Shown here one piece after another: positions 14,074-20,380 of a stretch of DNA of 20,380 nucleotides. The stretch spans positions 1 to 20,380 of the forward strand of contig URAI01000038.1 in the NCBI GenBank assembly GCA_900545725.1, in the 5' to 3' direction. Source of the DNA: an uncultured Eubacterium sp. Lineage in GTDB: Bacteria > Bacillota > Clostridia > Lachnospirales > Lachnospiraceae. The position numbers and the translations under genes were made by a program. Position 1 is the stretch's first letter. Every line of letters begins with the position of its first letter. Below the pieces are notes generated by a model. That model worked only from the letters and a program-made list of their open reading frames with translations. It had not been told where the DNA came from and made no database searches.

Positions 14074-14100
14074 ATGATAGATAAGTTTAAAATGGAGTAA
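14074..14100 (+). CDS. Possible 8-residue leader ORF
   Basis: ATG at 14074 follows an excellent Shine-Dalgarno (GGAGG, 14064-14068) and opens MIDKFKME before TAA. It starts 11 bases after the last hairpin. Either it is a leader peptide or the beginning of a gene that has been lost. Confidence 0.25.
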   Translation: MIDKFKME

Positions 14101-14164
14101 GTCTACAGACTGGGAATAATGTGAAGAATTAAAAAACAATTATAATAACCGGAAGAAAGTAAAT

Positions 14165-14216
14165 ACCGGTTATATAATAAGCTTTTAATTCGATACATGT
14201 ATCCCGGTCTTTTTTT
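14165..14216 (+). terminator. Terminator-like structure between hairpin array and CIRCE
   Basis: ACCGG (14165-14169) can pair with CCGGT (14204-14208), just before a run of seven T residues (14210-14216); the loop includes a perfect palindrome GATACATGTATC. An alternative stem ATAACCGG/CCGGTTAT (14145-14152 with 14166-14173) would compete with it, giving two mutually exclusive folds. Confidence 0.45.
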
Positions 14217-14258
14217 GAAATAAAAGTGAAAAATAAAATAAAAAAAATAAAATAAGTG

Positions 14259-14287
14259 TTGACAATATATGTAGGTAGTGATATTTT
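14259..14287 (+). promoter_or_regulatory. Sigma-A promoter of the hrcA heat-shock operon
   Basis: TTGACA (14259-14264) and TATTTT (14282-14287) are separated by 17 bases and lie directly before the CIRCE element, the usual arrangement for class I heat-shock operons of Bacillota. Confidence 0.85.
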
Positions 14288-14300
14288 AATTATATCAATA

Positions 14301-14327
14301 TTAGCACTCCATATTAATGAGTGCTAA
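14301..14327 (+). promoter_or_regulatory. CIRCE operator (HrcA binding site)
   Basis: TTAGCACTC (14301-14309), nine bases, GAGTGCTAA (14319-14327) is an exact match to the CIRCE consensus. HrcA binds it to repress the operon at normal temperature. Confidence 0.98.
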
Positions 14328-14349
14328 CAAAGATAAGGAAGGAGCAGAT

Positions 14350-15423
14350 ATGATGGAACTGGATGATAGAAAATTAAGAATACTTAAAGCTGTCATACAG
14401 AACTATCTTGAGACAGGAGAACCCGTTGGCTCAAGAACCATTTCAAAGTATACTGACTTAAAGTTAAGCTCGGCAACTATAAGAAATGAGATGGCAGACC
14501 TTGAAGAACTCGGATATATTATACAACCGCATACATCGGCAGGACGTATTCCTACAGATAAGGGATACAGATTATATGTTGATGATATGATGAGCCAGAA
14601 GGAATTTGAATTAGATTCCAGAGAGGCAGAGGTATCTGACAGGGAAAAAGAAGTTGAGTCAATGAAAGATATGCTGTCAGAGAAAGTGGACAGAGTTGAA
14701 GAACTGCTCCAGAATGTTGCAAAGGTACTTGCAAAAGATACCAACTATGCAACAATGGTTACAACACCGCAGGTTAAGGGAAATAAGTTAAAGTTTGTAC
14801 AGTTGTCACAGTTTGAACCTAAAAAGATTCTTGCAGTAATTGTAATGGAAGGCAATATTATAAGGAATAAGGTAATAACAGTAAGCGAAGAACTATCACA
14901 GGAAAATCTGCTTAAGCTTAATATTCTCCTTAATACAAGCATTAACGGTCTTACGCTCGAACAGATGAATCTTGCGATGTTAACAACTATGGAGAATCAG
15001 GCAGGTGAATATGCAGCACTTATAAAAGAAGTATTAGAAGCGATAGTTGAGACAATCAGTAGTGCAGATAATCTTAAGATATATACAAGTGGTGCAACCA
15101 ATATATTCAAATATCCTGAACTGAGTGATTCAAGTAAAGCAAGTGAGCTTATATATACCCTGGAAGAAAAACAAAGTCTTACCGGTCTGGTAACAGATAG
15201 TGATGACGAAGATGATAACCATGGTATTCAGGTATATATAGGAAATGAAACTCCGATTGATACTATGAAAGATTGTAGTGTTGTTACGGCAACATATGAA
15301 CTACAGGATGGAATGAAAGGAACAATCGGAATTATCGGTCCTAAGCGGATGGATTATGAAAAAGTAGTAAGTACTTTAAAGACAATCCGTACGCAGTTAG
15401 ATGATATGTTTAAGAAAACTTAG
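14350..15423 (+). CDS. hrcA: Heat-inducible transcription repressor HrcA
   Basis: A 357-residue DNA-binding repressor of class I heat-shock genes. The N-terminal winged helix is clear (LDDRKLRILKAVIQNYLETGEPVGS, then SSATIRNEMADLEELGYI), followed by the HTSAGRIPTDKGYRLYVD segment that leads into the dimerisation and GAF-like domains. The C-terminal GTIGIIGPKRMDYEKVVSTL motif is typical. HrcA is folded by chaperones, so chaperone shortage relieves repression. I chose the ATG at 14350, five bases after GGAAGGAG; the upstream in-frame ATG at 14317 lies inside CIRCE. It is the first gene of hrcA-grpE-dnaK-dnaJ, 23 bases after its own operator. Confidence 0.97.
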   Translation: MMELDDRKLRILKAVIQNYLETGEPVGSRTISKYTDLKLSSATIRNEMADLEELGYIIQPHTSAGRIPTDKGYRLYVDDMMSQKEFELDSREAEVSDREKEVESMKDMLSEKVDRVEELLQNVAKVLAKDTNYATMVTTPQVKGNKLKFVQLSQFEPKKILAVIVMEGNIIRNKVITVSEELSQENLLKLNILLNTSINGLTLEQMNLAMLTTMENQAGEYAALIKEVLEAIVETISSADNLKIYTSGATNIFKYPELSDSSKASELIYTLEEKQSLTGLVTDSDDEDDNHGIQVYIGNETPIDTMKDCSVVTATYELQDGMKGTIGIIGPKRMDYEKVVSTLKTIRTQLDDMFKKT

Positions 15424-15440
15424 GAAAGGTTGGTTAAAAA

Positions 15441-16085
15441 GTGTCTAAAAAAGAAGAAAAGAAAAAGAAAAAAAATGATGCTGAAATTAAAGAAGAAACT
15501 GTAGATACAGCAACTTCAAAAGATGAAGCAAAGGACGCTGATGCCGCTAAAACTGCTAAAGCAGATGACGATGGCACACAAAAGGCTGACGATGAAGCTA
15601 AAGAAGCAAAAAAAGAATCTGATACTTCTGAGAAAGGATCAAAAAAGGATCCTAAAGATGTTAAGATTGAAGAGCTTCAGGATAAAGTTAAACGTCAGAT
15701 GGCAGAATTTGATAATTTCAGAAAACGTACTGAAAAAGAAAAATCTGCTATGTTTGAAATGGGTGCTTCAGATATAATAAAGAAACTTCTTCCAATAGTT
15801 GATAACTTTGAAAGAGGATTTAAATCTATCACAGATGAAGAAAAAGAAACTCCATTTGCTAAGGGAATGGATATGGTATATAAGCAGACAATGAAGATGC
15901 TTGAAGATGCTGAAGTAAAGCCTATAGAAGCAGTTGGCTTGGAATTTAACCCGGATTTACACAATGCAGTAATGCATGTTGAGGATGATTCTGTTGGTGA
16001 GAATATCATCGTTGAGGAATTTGAAAAGGGTTACACATACAGAGAGTCTGTAATAAGACACAGTATGGTTAAGGTTGCCAACTAG
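15441..16085 (+). CDS. grpE: Nucleotide exchange factor GrpE
   Basis: A 214-residue cytosolic cochaperone that dimerises and promotes ADP release from DnaK. The first 75 residues are low-complexity, rich in Lys, Asp, Glu and Ala, longer than in many relatives. Then come the coiled-coil stalk (KIEELQDKVKRQMAEFDNFRKR, continuing TEKEKSAMFEMGA), the IIKKLLPIVDNFERGF helix, and the C-terminal beta-wing with GLEFNPDLHNAVMHVED and GYTYRESVIRHSMVKVA. The start codon is GTG. It follows hrcA by 17 bases and precedes dnaK by 47 bases. Confidence 0.96.
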   Translation: MSKKEEKKKKKNDAEIKEETVDTATSKDEAKDADAAKTAKADDDGTQKADDEAKEAKKESDTSEKGSKKDPKDVKIEELQDKVKRQMAEFDNFRKRTEKEKSAMFEMGASDIIKKLLPIVDNFERGFKSITDEEKETPFAKGMDMVYKQTMKMLEDAEVKPIEAVGLEFNPDLHNAVMHVEDDSVGENIIVEEFEKGYTYRESVIRHSMVKVAN

Positions 16086-16132
16086 TTATCAGTATAAACT
16101 TATAAAAGAGAATTAAGAAAGGAAGTAATATT

Positions 16133-18010
16133 ATGGGTAAGATTATTGGTATTGACTTAGGTACAACAAATTCATGTGTTGCCGTTATGGAAGGTGGTAA
16201 GCCTGTCGTTATCGCTAACACAGAAGGTTTAAGAACAACTCCTTCAATTGTAGCATTTACAAAGAATGGTGAAAGATTAGTAGGTGATCCTGCAAAGCGT
16301 CAGGCTGTAACTAATGCAGATAAGACTATTTCATCAATTAAGAGACATATGGGTACAGATTATAAGGTAACAATTGATGATAAGAAGTATTCTCCACAGG
16401 AGATTTCAGCTATGATTTTACAGAAGTTAAAGGCAGATGCTGAAAGCTACTTAGGTGAAAAGGTAACAGAAGCTGTTATTACAGTTCCTGCTTACTTCAA
16501 TGATGCACAAAGACAGGCAACTAAGGATGCTGGTAAGATTGCAGGTCTTGATGTTAAGAGAATTATCAATGAGCCAACAGCAGCAGCTTTAGCTTATGGT
16601 CTTGATAATGAAGAAGAGCAAAAGATTATGGTATATGACCTCGGTGGTGGTACATTTGATGTATCTATTATCGAAATCGGTGACGGTGTTATAGAAGTTC
16701 TTGCAACAGCAGGTAATAACAGACTTGGTGGTGATGACTTTGATAATAAGATTACACAGTATATGTTAGAGGACTTTAAGGCTAAGGAAGGCGTAGATCT
16801 TTCTAAGGATACAATGGCACTTCAGAGATTAAAGGTTGCTGCTGAACAGGCTAAGAAGGAATTATCAAGTGCAGCACAGACTAATATCAACCTTCCATAT
16901 ATCACAGCTACAGCAGAAGGACCAAAGCATTTTGATATGACTCTAACAAGAGCAAAGTTTGATGAATTAACACATGATCTTGTAGAAAAGACAGCAGAGC
17001 CTGTTAGAAATGCATTAAATGATGCAGGTCTTACAGCTTCAGATCTTTCAAAGGTATTATTAGTTGGTGGTTCAACAAGAATTCCTGCTGTACAGGATAA
17101 GGTAAAACAGTTGACAGGACATGAACCAAGCAAGACACTTAATCCTGATGAATGTGTTGCTATTGGTGCTTCAATTCAGGGTGGTAAGCTTGCAGGTGAT
17201 GCAGGTGCCGGTGAAGTCCTTCTTCTTGATGTTACTCCACTTTCACTTTCAATTGAAACAATGGGTGGTATTGCTACAAGACTTATTGAAAGAAATACAA
17301 CAATTCCTACAAAGAAGAGTCAGGTATTCTCTACAGCAGCTGATAACCAGACAGCCGTTGATATTAATGTAGTACAGGGTGAAAGACAGTTTGCTAAGGA
17401 TAATAAGTCACTTGGTCAGTTCAGACTTGATGGTATTCCACCAGCAAGACGTGGTGTGCCTCAGATTGAAGTTACATTCGATATTGATGCAAATGGTATC
17501 GTAAATGTTTCAGCTAAGGATTTAGGTACAGGTAAGGAACAGCATATTACAATTACAGCCGGTTCTAACATGTCAGATGAAGATATTGATAAGGCTGTTA
17601 AGGAAGCTGCTGAGTTTGAAGCACAGGATAAGAAACGTAAGGAAGGCATTGAAGTCCGTAACGATGCAGATTCAATGGTATTCCAGACACAGAAGGCTCT
17701 TGATGAAGCTGGTGATAAGCTCGATGCTTCTGATAAGGCTGCTGTAGAAGCTGACCTTAATGCATTAAAGGCATTGGTTGATGGTTCAGATGCTGAAAAT
17801 ATGACAGATTCACAGATTGATGAGATTAAGGCTGCTAAGGAGAAGTTAATGGAAAGTGCTCAGAAGCTTTTTGCTAAGTTGTATGAAGCACAGGGTGCAG
17901 CAGGTGCAGGTCCTGATATGGGAGCAGGTGCTGGTCCACAGGCAGGAGCAGATACAGGTGCTAACGCTTACGGTGATGATGTTGTAGACGGAGATTATAA
18001 GGAAGTATAA
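16133..18010 (+). CDS. dnaK: Chaperone protein DnaK (Hsp70)
   Basis: A 625-residue Hsp70 chaperone that binds exposed hydrophobic peptides in an ATP-dependent cycle. The ATPase domain shows GIDLGTTNSCVAVMEGG at the N terminus, VITVPAYFNDAQRQATKDAG, INEPTAAALAYG, VYDLGGGTFDVSI, and LVGGSTRIPAVQ. The linker LLLDVTPLSL lies near 362-372, followed by the substrate-binding domain (FRLDGIPPARRGVPQIEVTFDIDANGIVNVSA in pieces) and a helical lid. The tail is Gly/Ala-rich and ends in EV. The ATG is preceded by AAAGGAAG. Lysine codons favour AAG and the reading is uniform, as expected for a highly expressed gene. A 205-base hairpin-rich spacer separates it from dnaJ. Confidence 0.99.
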   Translation: MGKIIGIDLGTTNSCVAVMEGGKPVVIANTEGLRTTPSIVAFTKNGERLVGDPAKRQAVTNADKTISSIKRHMGTDYKVTIDDKKYSPQEISAMILQKLKADAESYLGEKVTEAVITVPAYFNDAQRQATKDAGKIAGLDVKRIINEPTAAALAYGLDNEEEQKIMVYDLGGGTFDVSIIEIGDGVIEVLATAGNNRLGGDDFDNKITQYMLEDFKAKEGVDLSKDTMALQRLKVAAEQAKKELSSAAQTNINLPYITATAEGPKHFDMTLTRAKFDELTHDLVEKTAEPVRNALNDAGLTASDLSKVLLVGGSTRIPAVQDKVKQLTGHEPSKTLNPDECVAIGASIQGGKLAGDAGAGEVLLLDVTPLSLSIETMGGIATRLIERNTTIPTKKSQVFSTAADNQTAVDINVVQGERQFAKDNKSLGQFRLDGIPPARRGVPQIEVTFDIDANGIVNVSAKDLGTGKEQHITITAGSNMSDEDIDKAVKEAAEFEAQDKKRKEGIEVRNDADSMVFQTQKALDEAGDKLDASDKAAVEADLNALKALVDGSDAENMTDSQIDEIKAAKEKLMESAQKLFAKLYEAQGAAGAGPDMGAGAGPQAGADTGANAYGDDVVDGDYKEV

Positions 18011-18048
18011 TAAAGGCACCTGATATAAGATACGTGATATGGGAATAA

Positions 18049-18173
18049 GCAGGTCCATTTTGCGAAGCTTAGTTATATTTAACCTGCGAAAGTTACAGTT
18101 CTCAGGTTTCCTGTGAACTGTAACTTTTGTTAGGAGTTTTAGTCAGCTGCATGGGAAGCATATTCCTGTGCAG
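18049..18173 (+). terminator. Hairpins between dnaK and dnaJ (attenuator or processing site)
   Basis: Three structures fit in the spacer. GCAGGT (18049-18054)/ACCTGC (18082-18087) is a weak long-range pair. AAAGTTACAGTTC (18089-18101)/GAACTGTAACTTT (18115-18127) is a perfect 13-bp stem, followed by TG. CTGCATGGGAA (18147-18157)/TTCCTGTGCAG (18163-18173) is an 11-bp stem with two wobble pairs, then TTTTAG. The short T-runs suggest partial termination, or stabilisation of the upstream dnaK mRNA, so that dnaJ is made in smaller amounts. Confidence 0.6.
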
Positions 18174-18215
18174 TTTTAGTGCTATAAACATAGATTTTAA
18201 ATATGGAGGAATATC

Positions 18216-19154
18216 ATGGCAGATAAAAGAGATTATTACGAGGTTTTAGGCGTTTCAAAGGATGCTGACGAAGCTACAATTAAAAAAGCATACCGTAAGC
18301 TTGCCAAGAAATACCATCCAGATATTAATCCCGGAGATAAAGAAGCTGAGGCTAAGTTCAAAGAGGCATCAGAGGCTTATGCTGTATTAAGTGATGCTGA
18401 TAAGCGTAGACAATATGACCAGTTTGGACATGCTGCCTTTGAAAATGGTGGTGGCGGTGGTGCCGGTGGCTTTGACTTTGGAGATATGGGAGATATCTTT
18501 AGTGATATATTTGGCGGCGATATATTTGGTGGAATGTTTGGTGGCGGCGGAAGAAGCCGTAACAGCAACGGACCACGAAGAGGTGCTGATGTAAGGGTAA
18601 ATGTAAGAATAACATTTGCTGAATCAGTTACAGGTACATCTAAGAAGATTGATGTAACATTAAAAGACCCTTGTACTAAGTGTAATGGTACAGGTGCAAA
18701 GCCGGGTACACAGCCACAGACATGTAGTAAGTGTGGTGGTAAGGGGCAGGTTGTATATACACAGCAGTCTATGCTTGGTATGGTAAGAAATGTACAGCCA
18801 TGTCCTGATTGTCATGGAACCGGTAAGATTATTAAAGAAAAGTGTCCTGACTGTTATGGAACAGGATATATAAGCTCTAAGAAGACTATTGAGGTTTCAA
18901 TTCCGGCAGGTATTGATAATGGTCAGTGTGTCCGTATCCAGGGCAAGGGTGAACCAGGTATAAATGGTGGTCAGAGAGGTGACTTATTAGTTGCTGTTAT
19001 GATTTCTGCCGATCCGGAATTTGAAAGAGACGGTTATAATGTATTCTCTAATGTAAAGATAAGCTATCCAACGGCTGTTCTTGGCGGTGAGATTAAGGTT
19101 AGAACTGTCGATGGTGAAGTATTATATGATGTTAAGCCGGGAACAGATTCATGA
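18216..19154 (+). pseudogene. dnaJ: Chaperone protein DnaJ, truncated at its 3' end by the sequence junction
   Basis: DnaJ (Hsp40) delivers substrates to DnaK and stimulates its ATPase. The J domain (1-70) has HPD at 34-36; a Gly/Phe-rich region covers 76-112; four zinc-binding motifs are CTKCNGTG (153), CSKCGGKG (170), CPDCHGTG (196) and CPDCYGTG (210). The C-terminal substrate domains begin at about 225 but stop at residue 312, right after EVLYDVKPGT, where the family continues for roughly 65-75 more residues. The early stop lies at the junction with Bacteroides-like DNA, so the native gene is probably intact in the source organism and cut here by chimerism. The ATG follows GGAGG by seven bases. 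Confidence 0.9.
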
Positions 19155-19160
19155 ATTGGC
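19139..19160. other. Junction between Lachnospiraceae-like and Bacteroides-like DNA
   Basis: Left of about 19150 the DnaJ frame is intact; from 19144 on, a different frame encodes a Crp/Fnr-type regulator. GC content rises from about 40% (18301-18360, counted) to 50% (19201-19260, counted). The bases around ACAGATTCATGA can be read as part of either gene, consistent with a short shared stretch at a joining point. No transposase, repeat or att-like sequence is visible. Confidence 0.8.
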
Positions 19161-19665
19161 TGACATATTGGTTTGCAGGAAATTCAAGAAAGGCGAACGT
19201 ATCCTCGACGAAGGAGAGGTTTGCCGTTCCATGCTTTACCTGGAAAAAGGACTGACTCGTCAGTTTTATTTTAAATACGATAAGGACCTGACTGAACATA
19301 TAGCGTATGAAGGTGGGGTCGTGATTTGTCTGGAAAGCTATTTGAAAGAAGAACCTACCCGTCTGATGATTGAAACCTTGGAGCCTACCATTGCGTGGGA
19401 TATTCCTAAAGATAAAATAGAAGAGTTGGCTTTAAAGGATGCAGAGATAGGAGTGTGGTATCGCAAACTGTTTGAAGCTTCCTTGATTGAATCTCAGGTA
19501 AAGGCTGATACGTTGCGTTTTGAGCCGGCGCATGAACGTTATAATAAATTGCTTCAGTTGCATCCCGAAATCCTGAAGCGTGCTCCTTTGGTCTATATCG
19601 CTTCTTTGCTGCAAATGACACCGGAAACCCTGAGCCGTGTGCGTTCTGCAAGTCTGAACGGATAA
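19144..19665 (+). CDS. Crp/Fnr family transcriptional regulator, 5'-truncated (Bacteroides-like)
   Basis: The readable part is about 173 residues, starting at QIHELADIL, and lacks its native N terminus (roughly 10-20 residues), which the junction removed. It shows a cyclic-nucleotide-binding beta-roll (FKKGERILDEGEVCRSMLYLEKG in pieces; then CLESYL) and a C-terminal helix-turn-helix with VYIASLLQMTPETLSRVRS, a form of the recognition helix typical of Bacteroidetes Crp/Fnr proteins. The ligand is unknown. An in-frame ATG exists upstream at 19126, but this belongs to dnaJ sequence read out of frame. It converges on a surface-protein gene and shares a bidirectional terminator with it. Confidence 0.8.
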   Translation, partial: QIHELADILVCRKFKKGERILDEGEVCRSMLYLEKGLTRQFYFKYDKDLTEHIAYEGGVVICLESYLKEEPTRLMIETLEPTIAWDIPKDKIEELALKDAEIGVWYRKLFEASLIESQVKADTLRFEPAHERYNKLLQLHPEILKRAPLVYIASLLQMTPETLSRVRSASLNG

Positions 19666-19689
19666 GTAAAATCTTTTGTTCATATAAAA

Positions 19690-19722
19690 AGGAATGGTTT
19701 TGTTTAGAACAAAACCATTCCT
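19690..19722. terminator. Bidirectional terminator between the two Bacteroides-like genes
   Basis: AGGAATGGTTTTGTT (19690-19704) and AACAAAACCATTCCT (19708-19722) are perfect 15-bp inverted repeats with a three-base loop. On the minus strand a run of five T residues follows. The right arm is made of the last codons of the minus-strand gene, and its stop codon (19704-19706) lies at the loop. Confidence 0.85.
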
Positions 19723-20380
19723 GCTTCAATCACCATTTTCTTATCGAAAGCCTGGTTGTCTTTATATGTCCGGGTCCATCCGTATCCACCGGCAAGGAAC
19801 AGGCCGAATTTCTTTGTCAAGCTATATTCCAGACTTATTCGTGGGTCGATAGCACATAAACGGGCTGGATAACCGTGGTGCTTGTTTTCCAAAGATTCTA
19901 TGTGATAATATCCAAGGTCGGCACTGAGGTCTAACTTGTCAGTCAGGCTGCGATATATGCCTGCACGATAGAATCCCGTGACGGAAAGTTTATTGTCTAC
20001 GCCCAGATAGTATGCACCTGTACCGATTTGCGTATAAGTATATTTATTCTTGAACCGGATAGACAGGCTGGCTTTATTGGCGTTACCTCCAGATACAAGC
20101 ATTTGCACACGGGTTTGTGGTTTCAGGTTGATGCAGCCAATCTGATGGGCCGTACTGTCCGTGCTGACATTGACAATACCGATCTGATAACCTTTGGAGC
20201 TGTTTTTAGTATTGACATTTCCTACTCCTAACTGTACCCCTCTGTTAGTGACGCTGTAATTGAGCAAGGCAGTTTGTACCCCTTTATTTTCTACACTCAC
20301 ATTTCCAAGTCCGGCTAATTGCCATCCTTGGTTAGACTTTCCACTTACGTTTAATAGCGAGGTCAGTTGTACACCTCTGG
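19704..20380 (-). CDS. Outer-membrane-like surface repeat protein, 5'-partial (Bacteroides-like)
   Basis: The frame is open to the right edge, so the start is missing; 225 residues are readable. The N-terminal half consists of about six 15-residue repeats of the form G-[VWY]-Q-[LIT]-x4-N-[VY]-[SN] (GVQLTSLLNVS, GWQLAGLGNVS, GVQTALLNYS, GVQLGVGNVN, GYQIGIVNVS, HQIGCINL). Such repeats resemble LA_2272-type surface repeats common in Bacteroidetes. The second half has alternating strands with aromatic residues (YTYTQIGTGAYYLG, DLSADLGYYHIES, FGLFLAGGYGWTRTY) and a terminal Phe (EAGMVLF), as in outer-membrane beta-barrels. Function is unknown. A short frame on the opposite strand is a shadow. Confidence 0.75.
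   Translation of the reverse strand, partial: RGVQLTSLLNVSGKSNQGWQLAGLGNVSVENKGVQTALLNYSVTNRGVQLGVGNVNTKNSSKGYQIGIVNVSTDSTAHQIGCINLKPQTRVQMLVSGGNANKASLSIRFKNKYTYTQIGTGAYYLGVDNKLSVTGFYRAGIYRSLTDKLDLSADLGYYHIESLENKHHGYPARLCAIDPRISLEYSLTKKFGLFLAGGYGWTRTYKDNQAFDKKMVIEAGMVLF

Larger units (their letters stand above)
13689..14349. other. Spacer between the yesL-like gene and hrcA holding a structured element and CIRCE
   Basis: This 661-base AT-rich stretch contains no gene of usual size. It holds, in order: about 170 bases of AT-rich DNA that must carry the yesL-like gene's promoter, two very small open frames, five hairpins (13919-14063), a terminator-like structure (14165-14216), and the promoter and CIRCE operator of hrcA. 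These are listed separately. Confidence 0.8.

Noticed and set aside
14403..14942. Three minus-strand ORFs opposite hrcA
   Set aside because: Shadows of the well-supported hrcA gene.
18377..18594. Overlapping frames in the dnaJ Gly/Phe region
   Set aside because: Repetitive glycine codons keep other frames open; dnaJ explains the region.
19081..19143. Extension of the Crp/Fnr-like frame upstream to 19081
   Set aside because: These codons are dnaJ sequence read out of frame; the regulator homology begins only at about 19144.

Overview
Most of the window (about 1-19,150) is low-GC DNA with the gene content of a Bacillota anaerobe, most likely a gut Lachnospiraceae (possibly near Lachnospira/Eubacterium eligens; the genus is a guess). 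Support for this includes a CIRCE-controlled hrcA-grpE-dnaK-dnaJ cluster, YjfB, CvfB, YesL and short YitT family proteins, and many AT-rich spacers packed with hairpins. The last ~1.2 kb (about 19,150-20,380) is visibly richer in GC and encodes two typically Bacteroides-like genes. The change occurs inside dnaJ, cuts dnaJ and the next gene at the same point, and is probably an assembly or cloning chimera.

Layout. 1-28: first codons of a sugar-ABC ATPase (minus). 248-928: short YitT membrane protein. 929-1861: a small YjfB gene inside a dense cluster of palindromic elements that share a GGTCAAAAGG tag, including a 200-bp element with perfect 15-bp terminal inverted repeats. 1862-4281 (minus): cvfB, then ridA overlapping a CPBP intramembrane protease gene. 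4509-4580: tRNA-Gln(CUG) with its own promoter and terminator. 4694-9827 (minus): a peptide/nickel-type ABC importer operon in the order lipoprotein binding protein, two permeases, one fused double ATPase. 9954-11504 (minus): a YkgJ-type cysteine-cluster protein and a DUF2156 protein. 11779-12876 (plus): an unknown membrane protein and a PII signalling protein. 13056-13688 (minus): YesL/DUF624 membrane protein. 13689-14349: a spacer with five consecutive near-perfect hairpins, a probable terminator, then the CIRCE promoter. 14350-19154 (plus): hrcA, grpE, dnaK and truncated dnaJ. 19144-20380: 5'-truncated Crp/Fnr-type regulator (plus) and a convergent outer-membrane-like repeat protein (minus).

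How the genes work together. HrcA binds CIRCE and represses its own operon, which makes the GrpE/DnaK/DnaJ chaperone machine; hairpins between dnaK and dnaJ probably reduce or process dnaJ mRNA. The Opp/Dpp-type genes together make one complete peptide importer driven from a promoter upstream of the binding protein. The PII gene has no amt partner in the window, and the usual uridylylated tyrosine of its T-loop is phenylalanine.

The most interesting unexplained structures are the five-hairpin array at 13,919-14,063 and the family of tagged palindromic elements at 1,076-1,833. No CRISPR array, prophage, transposase or complete new multi-gene system was seen.
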